This document shows, piece after piece, positions 9,301 through 15,719 of a stretch of 64,000 nt of DNA. Where the stretch lies: contig PWHR01000020.1 in the NCBI GenBank assembly GCA_003554965.1, positions 1-64,000 of the forward strand. The letters run 5' to 3'. Below the pieces are notes generated by a model. The model was not told the origin of the DNA. It ran no database searches and saw only the letters and a list, made by a program, of their open reading frames with translations. The stretch's first letter is position 1. The number at the start of each line of letters is the position of its first letter. Source of the DNA: Thermoplasmata archaeon. GTDB lineage: Archaea > Thermoplasmatota > Thermoplasmata > Halarchaeoplasmatales > Halarchaeoplasmataceae. Position numbers and translations under genes: made by a program.

Positions 9301-11676
9301 CTAAATGAGGAAGAAGAACCCATCTATACGTTGTTGAATAAAAAGGATAGAAAGTTAGAATCAGTAGAAGAGACAATAACGGATCACCTCACTTATGAAG
9401 CTCCTAGAAGTTTAGAAGAGATATCTCATGCTTTGGACCTACCCGAGGATATCACGCTGAAGGCTCTCAATAATCTAGTGGAGCGAAATATACTCGTTTC
9501 TGGACTCTTGATAGTAGGGGAAGGAGAACAGTACATGCTCAAAGAAGACTATCATGAACTCCGCTTTCCCGGAGGTGAACACGTTTCCGAGGACAAAGTG
9601 AGCGAATACAAAGCGAAAAAACAATTCAGCGATGTAGGGTCGATAGAAGAATATTTCGATCTTTTCATGGAAGCCGGAACTCCATACGATGTGTACCAGA
9701 GGGTTTCAGATTTTTCAGCGGATGAATGGAATGAGATGAGGGAGAAAGGTGAGATCATCGAGGGACGCTTTATAAGAGGTAGAGTCAGGTACATCCTCCG
9801 AGAAAAGCTTCCGACCTTTGTGAGTGCCTACCGAACTGAAGGATTGGATGAAGAGGAGAAAGACATTTTAGAGCTGATAGAAAAAGGAAAGGCTAACACC
9901 ATCCGAAAGCTGAAAAGCGAAAGCGATCTAAAGAACGATAAGATAAAAGAGATAGTCAAAAAATTGGATCATAACCTCTACATAAGGCGTGAATACACTG
10001 GGGAAGATGGTTGGACTTCTAGGAACAGATACAGAAAGGTGGAAGTCGAGCCAGAAAAGGAAAAGGAAGCCAAAGAGAAAATCATCATGGGTTATCTTAA
10101 AGGGAACGGTCCGGCGTCTTTTTCCAATATCAGATATTATACAGGTTTCCAGAGAGAGGAGATAAGGGAGATCATATCTGAATTGATACAAGATGATAGG
10201 GTCAAAAAGCTAAAAGTTGGAACATCGAAGAGAGAGATGTATGTTTTCGCCGAAGAGATAAATGAAATACAGAAGGTCAAAGGCGGCGAGTACGACAAAC
10301 TTCGGGTTCTGTCCAGAAAAGATCCCTACGCTAGACCGCTTTGGGCTGAGATTTATAGAAGATACGGTGAAGATAGGGTCTTCCCGCTGATCAAAAAGGG
10401 AAGCATAGTAGGTGGCATCGAAAAATGGAAGATGAGCGGCTGCATCGAAGTGAGGCACCTTGATCTGGATGACGAATCGATGCTTCCCGAAGCTTTGGAG
10501 GCTCTAGAAGTGATGATGGATTATCACCGTTTAGAGGGTTACGATATAATCCGGATAAAAAATTATCAAAATCGTCCCATTGAAGACTTCGAAGATGAAA
10601 CTCTTTCGATATTTTACGAGAACGGTTTTAAGAAGATCCAAGGGATGCTTGTAAAAGGGAACATAGTGGAGGATGTTTTCAGCACGGAACAGATCAAATC
10701 TTACGTATTAAAAAAACAGAAGTTGGGGGAAGACCTTTACAAGGAAATAGAAGATGCTCTAGAAGGGATGAAAGGAACAAGATCTGATTTTGAATTGAGG
10801 CCTAGGGTCGAGGAATTTTACTCTATAGAATGGATGTACAAGAGAGGTAAAATACTAGCAGGAAAGATGATACCGCCCCTACATATGTATGCTCTACCAG
10901 AACATACATCTGTTTACAAGGCGGCTAAAGACCTTCCTCTAACGGAAGCAAGAGAGTCGATCCTGGACATTATCAAGGATAAACAGCCTACCCCCAAAAG
11001 AACCATCTACCATCTATCTCCTTACAGCAGGCCTAGAACTAAGGAAATATTGGAAGAACTTTACGAAGGGCTGTTGGTGACCAAAGATCACAATGGGAGG
11101 TATGTTGAAACTCCTTCCTGCGATCTTGACACGGTTGAGGCTAAAAAGAAAGTGGTTAAATGGACATTCGAAATTTTTGGAGTTTTTACCGCAGAAAAAT
11201 TGTCTTCCTATCTGGGCAGTGATTACAGGATGAAGGAACTCAGAAATATTTTAGACGATCTAGTCCAGGAAGGATACCTCTGCAAAGGTTTCCTTGAAGA
11301 GGGTGATGATTCAGTTTACTGGATGATAAAAGAAGATCTGAAAACTTTGCCAGAGATCAGTTTTGATAAAGAAGGAGTGATAACGACCAAAGACAGGTTT
11401 AATCTATATTTTAGAAGCGAGATAAAAGACCGATTCGATCTAGGAGCTTGCAACATCGTATACCAAGGTCCTGAATTCAAAGCTGGTTTCAAAGCTACTA
11501 TAAGCTCAGGGGAAGTGAATATAAAAGAATATGAAGGGAAAAAGAAGCATAGAAAGATAATCGAGGACTGGGCGTACGAGAACAATATGAGAGTTAAAAG
11601 CAGTGACAAGAAAAAGAAGAAAAAGGTCTCAGATTACGAAATCAGAAAGTGGTATGAAAAGACGAGGGGGATATAA
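6325..11676 (+). CDS. lhr: Lhr-like superfamily 2 DNA helicase, extra-long
   Basis: About 1783 residues. Helicase motifs are in the first 400: EPQSYAIP (Q-like), SSPTGSGKTLTAF (Walker A), VSPLKALAND (Ia), NDEIHE (motif II, DEIH rather than the common DEVH), LSATQAP (III), then IFTNTRSGAE, STSLELGIDVG and QRVGRAGHS (IV-VI). A winged helix and the Lhr-specific domain follow. The C-terminal 900 residues hold several winged-helix-like segments and a block (DPYARPLWAEIYRRYGEDRV...GSIVGGIEKW) reminiscent of AlkZ-like DNA glycosylase folds. Lhr proteins unwind DNA and RNA-DNA hybrids in repair. The track starts at 6154, inside DUF99; I prefer the ATG pair at 6325, 11 residues before the usual WF motif. 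Confidence 0.92.
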   Translation: MMEPLISEWFDEKFEGLTEPQSYAIPLIHERENVLVSSPTGSGKTLTAFLSIINELFKLDKKGELEDKIYCVYVSPLKALANDIHKNLEKPLEELKELAEEKGVKIPEIRTAIRSGDTPQKERRKMAKTPPHIFITTPESLALALSSPQFRKKFNDVQYFINDEIHEISSSKRGVYLSLNTERLEKHTKTEMTRIGLSATQAPIEEIAKFLVGYENGEARPVNIVEVAGEKNLDLSVISPVDDMTLLPYEVVNSRMYDTLTELVGQHRTTLIFTNTRSGAENVAYKLKDRGIEDIAAHHGSLSKETRLEVEDGLKTGELLSVVSSTSLELGIDVGYIDMVVQVNSPKNVAKGLQRVGRAGHSLGETSKGRMIVFDKDDLIECSVITRKAYQHDIDRVSIPENNLDVLSQGIIGMSIEHRWDVDDAYDVVKRSYCYRDLPKEDFLDVLEFLGASQFENVYPKIWYNKEEGIFGKKGGAQMLYYMNIGTIPSDSSYQVYSEKGVPLGTLSEKFVERLSKGDVFILGSHSYEFMHTRGTRVFVKDAAGKKPTVPSWSGEMLPRSYDLSVGIGEFRRKLSEKMAEESEEKVINWLKEKYMIDVGSAQTMISYFKEQTAVIEELPTDEKILIEGHIGKDGNYNIIFHACFGRETNDALSRAYAYKISKKFNCNVNVSITDDNFMITSEKKIPLDRLRNILSHEDIEGVLKRCIKNTELFEQRFRHCAQRALMILRNYKGREISAANQKIRSKKILELLKDDHDFPIIKETFNEILHQVLKLDKAKEVLKKLEEEEISITTADYSDTPSPFAHNVLMAGISDVIMMEDRSDLLRQYHQKVLEQVIPEEEIEKFKFDKDVVNEHFWEKKPSFDSKEEMLEVIKELQPIHVLKEKGKNVFTRTDRSFEKVREWGKELLNEEKIQSLWINGVKYIASEDLDKFLYSLDQGEQPHGSSPIIKELREKEKTVHEIYEGTDLMLKEVKELVNELERKRLLSRVGLNEEEEPIYTLLNKKDRKLESVEETITDHLTYEAPRSLEEISHALDLPEDITLKALNNLVERNILVSGLLIVGEGEQYMLKEDYHELRFPGGEHVSEDKVSEYKAKKQFSDVGSIEEYFDLFMEAGTPYDVYQRVSDFSADEWNEMREKGEIIEGRFIRGRVRYILREKLPTFVSAYRTEGLDEEEKDILELIEKGKANTIRKLKSESDLKNDKIKEIVKKLDHNLYIRREYTGEDGWTSRNRYRKVEVEPEKEKEAKEKIIMGYLKGNGPASFSNIRYYTGFQREEIREIISELIQDDRVKKLKVGTSKREMYVFAEEINEIQKVKGGEYDKLRVLSRKDPYARPLWAEIYRRYGEDRVFPLIKKGSIVGGIEKWKMSGCIEVRHLDLDDESMLPEALEALEVMMDYHRLEGYDIIRIKNYQNRPIEDFEDETLSIFYENGFKKIQGMLVKGNIVEDVFSTEQIKSYVLKKQKLGEDLYKEIEDALEGMKGTRSDFELRPRVEEFYSIEWMYKRGKILAGKMIPPLHMYALPEHTSVYKAAKDLPLTEARESILDIIKDKQPTPKRTIYHLSPYSRPRTKEILEELYEGLLVTKDHNGRYVETPSCDLDTVEAKKKVVKWTFEIFGVFTAEKLSSYLGSDYRMKELRNILDDLVQEGYLCKGFLEEGDDSVYWMIKEDLKTLPEISFDKEGVITTKDRFNLYFRSEIKDRFDLGACNIVYQGPEFKAGFKATISSGEVNIKEYEGKKKHRKIIEDWAYENNMRVKSSDKKKKKKVSDYEIRKWYEKTRGI

Positions 11677-11747
11677 AAAATCCCATAAGACGAAAAACAT
11701 TAATATAGATTGGTGTTAAGGCTTTTACTGAAGACTCAGCTTCGTAT

Positions 11748-11819
11748 GCCACTGTGGCTTAGGGGCAAAGCGATTCCTTGGTAAGGAATAGATCGCGGGT
11801 TCAATTCCCGCCAGTGGCT
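11748..11819 (+). tRNA. tRNA-Thr (anticodon GGT)
   Basis: The 72-base cloverleaf is complete: acceptor GCCACTG/CAGTGGC with discriminator T, D stem GCTT/AAGC, anticodon stem ATTCC/GGAAT enclosing TTGGTAA (anticodon GGT), variable loop AGATC, T stem GCGGG/CCCGC with loop TTCAATT. There is no intron and CCA is not encoded. TTAATATAG about 45 bases upstream is a TATA candidate. Its 3' end is repeated 95 bases downstream. Confidence 0.96.
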
Positions 11820-11823
11820 CTCT
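11807..11823 (+). repeat. 17-bp direct repeat, proximal copy in tRNA-Thr 3' end
   Basis: CCCGCCAGTGGCTCTCT spans the last 13 bases of tRNA-Thr and 4 bases of flank. It recurs exactly at 11902-11918. Confidence 0.93.
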
Positions 11824-11901
11824 TCTTTCATTTTAATTATAAAGCGGGTTCACGAGCTGATCTCTGATCAGCGAGCGTTAGGAATCTATTCCTGACAGAT
11901 C
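11824..11901 (+). repeat. Two-hairpin insert between the duplicated tRNA-Thr ends
   Basis: This spacer holds an A/T-rich stretch, then AGCGGGTTCACGAG, a 7-bp perfect hairpin GCTGATC/GATCAGC (11856-11872, loop TCT), and a second hairpin AGGAAT/ATTCCT (11880-11893). GCGGG at 11844-11848 can pair with CCCGC of the distal tRNA-end copy, giving a closing stem with two inner hairpins. The AGCGG...CACGAG start, two hairpins and AGAT(T)C before the tRNA end match the element beside tRNA-Val. No ORF is present. Confidence 0.6.
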
Positions 11902-11918
11902 CCCGCCAGTGGCTCTCT
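11902..11918 (+). repeat. 17-bp direct repeat, distal copy of the tRNA-Thr 3' end
   Basis: Identical to 11807-11823, 95 bases downstream. It contains the T-stem 3' strand and the acceptor 3' strand of tRNA-Thr but no other tRNA part. From here to 12016 I see only the promoter of the TraB-like gene. Confidence 0.93.
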
Positions 11919-11990
11919 ACTCTAGTAGATCCTAAATCCTACATGCTCCACAATTGTTCCCGGTCCCAAAAGCGTGCCTATCAACACTTT

Positions 11991-11997
11991 TTTATAC
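11991..11997 (+). promoter_or_regulatory. TATA box for the TraB-like gene
   Basis: TTTATAC centred about 23 bases upstream of the ATG at 12017, preceded by an A/T-rich run. The distance indicates a leaderless transcript. Confidence 0.55.
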
Positions 11998-12016
11998 AGT
12001 ATAGCTAAATCAGACT

Positions 12017-12760
12017 ATGATGATAACGCTCATCGGTTCAGCCCACGTATTGGACATATCAGATAGGATAGAAGAAGAGATAATGGCTAGGAATCCTGAG
12101 GTAGTGGCTGTTGAATTGGATAGGGTCAGGTATGAGGCTTTGAAAAGTCAGGAGGAAGATAGAGTTAGGGACGTTCCTTTGCTCTATCGCCTGATGCATA
12201 AAGTTCAGAAAAGAATAGCCGAAAAATTCGGTGTCGATATCGGCGGAGAGATGTTGACCGCCGTTGAGACCGCTAAAAATATAGGAGCCGGAATAGCTTT
12301 CATAGACATGCCGGCACAAAATTTTCTAGGTAGATTGATGAATGAGATGAGTTTGAAGGAAAAAGTGACTCTCTTCTTCGGTGGGATCATAGGTCTCTTC
12401 GTTAGCAAAAAGAGAGTGGAAAAGGAGATAGAAAGATACGAATCCGGAGGACTAGACGGAGGAGCGGACATGAACAGTATGATGAGCATAGAGATGCCCG
12501 TGGTGAAGCGTATACTTATAGATGAAAGGAACGAATTCATGGCTAAAAATTTGATCGAGCTGGATGAAAGGTTCGGCTCAGTTGTAGCAGTGGTTGGAGA
12601 CGGGCACATCTCCGGTATGAAAAGCTTGTTGAGGGAAAAAGAACTAGAGATCATCAGGTTAAAAGATATAAGAGAACAGGATCAAAATTCAGAGAATAAA
12701 AAAGATGGCGAGGACAACACAGAAGTTAGTTTTACTTACGAGTACGAATTAGAAAGTTAA
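12017..12760 (+). CDS. TraB/PrgY-like domain protein, soluble short form
   Basis: 247 residues. The N-terminus MMITLIGSAHVLDIS is the TraB signature (GxxH), followed by NPEVVAVELDRVRYEAL and, near residue 195, SVVAVVGDGHISGMKSLL, the second conserved GxxH block. TraB proteins resemble EreA/ChaN-type hydrolases; bacterial PrgY members limit pheromone activity, the archaeal role is unknown. Most archaeal homologues continue into several membrane helices; here the protein ends in an acidic tail with only one weakly hydrophobic stretch (VTLFFGGIIGLFV). Its start is leaderless. Confidence 0.8.
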   Translation: MMITLIGSAHVLDISDRIEEEIMARNPEVVAVELDRVRYEALKSQEEDRVRDVPLLYRLMHKVQKRIAEKFGVDIGGEMLTAVETAKNIGAGIAFIDMPAQNFLGRLMNEMSLKEKVTLFFGGIIGLFVSKKRVEKEIERYESGGLDGGADMNSMMSIEMPVVKRILIDERNEFMAKNLIELDERFGSVVAVVGDGHISGMKSLLREKELEIIRLKDIREQDQNSENKKDGEDNTEVSFTYEYELES

Positions 12761-12769
12761 GATGGCTGT

Positions 12770-13831
12770 TTATGGCCATCCTGGCTCTCTCGTACCCTTC
12801 TCTTCAACGTCACTCCCGTTAGAATATCCTGGATAATCTGATCCTCTTTCCTCCCATCCGCTTTTCTGATGAGAGGAAAAGTTTCCTGCCGTGGTATTCA
12901 CAGGAGGTTTTCTTTCATCACTTGAATTTATTATTACCAGTCCCACTCCGAGACCAACGATCATTTGCCCCCCGATAAATCCATAGGTGACGATATGACC
13001 CATGCTGAACGTGTTGTCCATCTCTCTTATATTTTCCAGATCCTGTTGACATAATACACAAAAATCATCTGGCGGGGCCTCTCTTTCCTCAACCTCAGGG
13101 GAACCTCTTCTCTCTTTGTACTCCACAGCGGCGGCCATAACACAATCTCCTGCACTCTCATCACAGTGATGCTGATTTTCAGGATCTTCGTGATCACTCT
13201 CATATCCCATCCCAACAAGAGAAAGTATATGACCGAACTCGTGAGTCAGAACGCTAGTTTCGATATCTTCCGGCCCAACTTCCACTCTTTCAGCAAAGTC
13301 AAGGATAGTCTCTTGGAATATCACTATCGTCGATGGCTGTTTAGCCAAGCCCAATACATCTGGGTTTTCTTCCCATACACCATCTAGATAGAGGACGTGA
13401 AGACCGATGGTTTCGTCCTCGCGTTCGTGGGTACGGTATTCTTCCTCTAGATGGGCTAAGTCATCTCTATCGTATGAAGGCCCCTCGATTATAGGAGGCT
13501 GAAGAGTCGAAGTCCTTCCCTCTGATATCTTCGATGGTATATTTTCATCCAATACACTCTTGATCTCTTCTTTATCTGTATAATTCTCCACCTGACTTTC
13601 TAGATGTTCCCTTGCTTCTAAACTGGGGATCAGACCCGAAACGAAATCATATTCTATGACCAGATCGCTATAAGTATCATTTTTTAGATACATCTGAGAA
13701 TACTCGTAGGACTCGTAAAGACCGAAGCTTTCTTTTACAAAGGGTGGAAAAAAAGAATAGGTAACTAAAGAAGCCACTAGTATAACCACTAAGAGAAGTG
13801 CTACCGATCCATATTTTTTGAGCTTCAACAT
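12770..13831 (-). CDS. Membrane-anchored zincin metalloprotease-like protein
   Basis: 353 residues. An N-terminal membrane segment (VALLLVVILVASLVTYSFF) precedes an extracytoplasmic domain with the zinc motif THEFGHILSLVG (HExxH) and a downstream Asp/Glu/His/Cys-rich segment that may supply further ligands (HHCDESAGDC). A second membrane helix (YGFIGGQMIVGLGVGLVII) lies near residue 285, leaving a short polar tail. The layout suggests a surface protease held at both ends. The ATG is 34 bases after the trxB stop, so the two may be co-transcribed. Substrate unknown. Confidence 0.72.
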   Translation of the reverse strand: MLKLKKYGSVALLLVVILVASLVTYSFFPPFVKESFGLYESYEYSQMYLKNDTYSDLVIEYDFVSGLIPSLEAREHLESQVENYTDKEEIKSVLDENIPSKISEGRTSTLQPPIIEGPSYDRDDLAHLEEEYRTHEREDETIGLHVLYLDGVWEENPDVLGLAKQPSTIVIFQETILDFAERVEVGPEDIETSVLTHEFGHILSLVGMGYESDHEDPENQHHCDESAGDCVMAAAVEYKERRGSPEVEEREAPPDDFCVLCQQDLENIREMDNTFSMGHIVTYGFIGGQMIVGLGVGLVIINSSDERKPPVNTTAGNFSSHQKSGWEERGSDYPGYSNGSDVEEKGTREPGWP

Positions 13832-13865
13832 GGGATTACAAGTTTATATCCATACTCCTCTTATT

Positions 13866-14777
13866 TCAATTTATCTTCGATTCCTGTTTTTTCAGTTCCT
13901 CATATGCGGTAGCTGCAGCTTCTGCACCTTGTCCTGCGGCGGTGACAACTTGTTTCAAGGGAGAATCTATAACGTCACCGGCTGCATAGATGCCCGGTAC
14001 ATCGGTCCTTCTCTCTTCATCGGTTTTCACGTAGCTGTTCTCCGTGGTCTCGATACCTAATTCCTCCGCCAATTCTGAGTTCGGTATCGATCCAATCTCT
14101 ATAAAGAGCCCTTCAATCTCATAGACCTCGTCGTTGTCCAGTTTTACGGCTTCGAGTTTTTCTTCCCCGATGAGTTCATCGACGTTCACTTCGAAAACCG
14201 GCAATATGTTTTCCTCCAACTCTACCTCTTCGATCCTCACAGGTTCTGGTCTAAAAAATTCATCCTGCCTGTAAAATATATAGACCTGTTCGGCATGCTC
14301 TGCAAGCAGTAAAGCGGAAGCTAACGCAGCATCACCTCCACCGACTACGCCCACGTTTTTTCCCCCAAATAGAGGTCCGTCACATGTAGCACAGTAGCTG
14401 ATCCCTCTACCGCTCAGTTCTCCTTCTCTCTCCAGTCCCAGCTTTCTCCTTTCTTGTCCGGTTGCAAGGATTATCTTTTTCGTTCGGTATGAATCTCTTT
14501 TCGCCTCTACCTCGAAGGATAGATCTTTACCATCAATATTCACTACTTCGTCATAGACCACTTCGACGTCCAACTCCTTCACCTGTTTTTCCATCTTGTT
14601 AGACAGTTCCATCCCTCTGATATTTTCGAACCCTGGGTAATTACAAACGTCTGGAGCTTCCGAGATCAATCCTCCGGGTTTTTTCCCGATCTGCAGTACA
14701 TCCATATTATATCGGGCGCAGTAGAGGGCAGCAGTATAGCCAGCAGGTCCTGTTCCGATTACGATTACGTCGTACAT
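13866..14777 (-). CDS. trxB: Thioredoxin reductase
   Basis: 303 residues, normal length. FAD-binding GTGPAGYTAALYCARY is at the N-terminus, the redox motif YCATCDGPLF (CxxC) near residue 131, the NAD(P)-binding GVVGGGDAALASALLL after it, and the FAD-binding AAGDVIDSPLKQVVTAAGQG at the C-terminus. It transfers electrons from NAD(P)H to thioredoxin. No thioredoxin gene is adjacent. It is transcribed away from pyrH; ATTATTAAT on the minus strand about 30 bases upstream may be its TATA box. Confidence 0.95.
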   Translation of the reverse strand: MYDVIVIGTGPAGYTAALYCARYNMDVLQIGKKPGGLISEAPDVCNYPGFENIRGMELSNKMEKQVKELDVEVVYDEVVNIDGKDLSFEVEAKRDSYRTKKIILATGQERRKLGLEREGELSGRGISYCATCDGPLFGGKNVGVVGGGDAALASALLLAEHAEQVYIFYRQDEFFRPEPVRIEEVELEENILPVFEVNVDELIGEEKLEAVKLDNDEVYEIEGLFIEIGSIPNSELAEELGIETTENSYVKTDEERRTDVPGIYAAGDVIDSPLKQVVTAAGQGAEAAATAYEELKKQESKIN

Positions 14778-14878
14778 TATTCCGGTCTAGAAGGAAAGCA
14801 GCGATTAATAATTTTGGGAATGCCTAGAAAACAAACAATTATTATAATATGAGTTTTTACACTTAACAAGGTGTTTCC

Positions 14879-15574
14879 ATGAATGAAAGGGAAGAAGACC
14901 TCGTCATATCTATCGGTGGATCGATATTACTGCCTGAAGATCACGACGTGTCAGGTCTGACTTCGTTAGCTGAGATGCTACAGAAAAATATCGACGAAAA
15001 GACCTTCTATCTTGTCGTAGGAGGAGGAAACATCGCAAGAAAATATATCGAGTGGGGAAGAGATTTGGATGCCGACGAAGCCACTTTAGATGAACTAGGT
15101 ATAGAGACGTCGAAGTTGAACGCTAGACTCTTGATAATAGCTCTTGGAAAGAGATGTTATCCCGTACCGGCAAATGATTTTGATGAAGCCATATCGGCAG
15201 GTAACCATTATTCCATAGTGGTGATGGGGGGTACCCATCCAGGCCATACGACCGACGCGGTTGCGGCTATGCTTGCCGAGAGATTGGGATCCAAAAGATT
15301 GATCAACGCCACCTCAGTTGACGGCGTCTACACTTCCGATCCTAATAAGGATGATGATGCTGAAAAAATAGAGAAATTGAGTTATGACGAGTTGATAGAA
15401 ATCGTCTCAAAAGGTGAAAGAGAGGCTGGACCCAATGTTGTTTTCGATCCGTTAGCTGCTAGGATAATCAAAAGAGCTGATATCCAGACTAGTATAGTTG
15501 ATGGAAAGGATCTTGACTCATTCGAAGATGCGATCCAGGATAATTTATCCGAGGGGAGTAAGATTGGTCCCTGA
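14879..15574 (+). CDS. pyrH: UMP kinase, archaeal type (amino acid kinase fold)
   Basis: 231 residues. The fold's phosphate-binding loops are seen in DLVISIGGSILLPED and LVVGGGNIARKYI; GGTHPGHTTDAVAAMLAERLG and NATSVDGVYTSDP are specific to archaeal UMP kinases. The enzyme makes UDP from UMP with ATP in pyrimidine biosynthesis. AAGGTG lies about 6 bases before the ATG. It is a single gene between the divergent trxB and the coiled-coil gene. Confidence 0.93.
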   Translation: MNEREEDLVISIGGSILLPEDHDVSGLTSLAEMLQKNIDEKTFYLVVGGGNIARKYIEWGRDLDADEATLDELGIETSKLNARLLIIALGKRCYPVPANDFDEAISAGNHYSIVVMGGTHPGHTTDAVAAMLAERLGSKRLINATSVDGVYTSDPNKDDDAEKIEKLSYDELIEIVSKGEREAGPNVVFDPLAARIIKRADIQTSIVDGKDLDSFEDAIQDNLSEGSKIGP

Positions 15575-15640
15575 ATCTATATCCGATAATATTAGCATAG
15601 TGATATAATACGTCGGATTTCTTTGAAAAATGACCAAAGG

Positions 15641-15650
15641 TTATAAATTA
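15641..15650 (+). promoter_or_regulatory. TATA box for the 1146-residue coiled-coil gene
   Basis: TTATAAATTA lies about 75 bases before the ATG at 15720, so the message would have a leader of roughly 45-50 bases. The gene has a clear ribosome site (GAGGTGA at 15709-15715), consistent with a leadered transcript. Confidence 0.5.
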
Positions 15651-15719
15651 GAGAAATAATCTCAGTTTTGAAAATAGCAATGATATCATTTTATAGGTAG
15701 ACATTCGCGAGGTGAAGAG

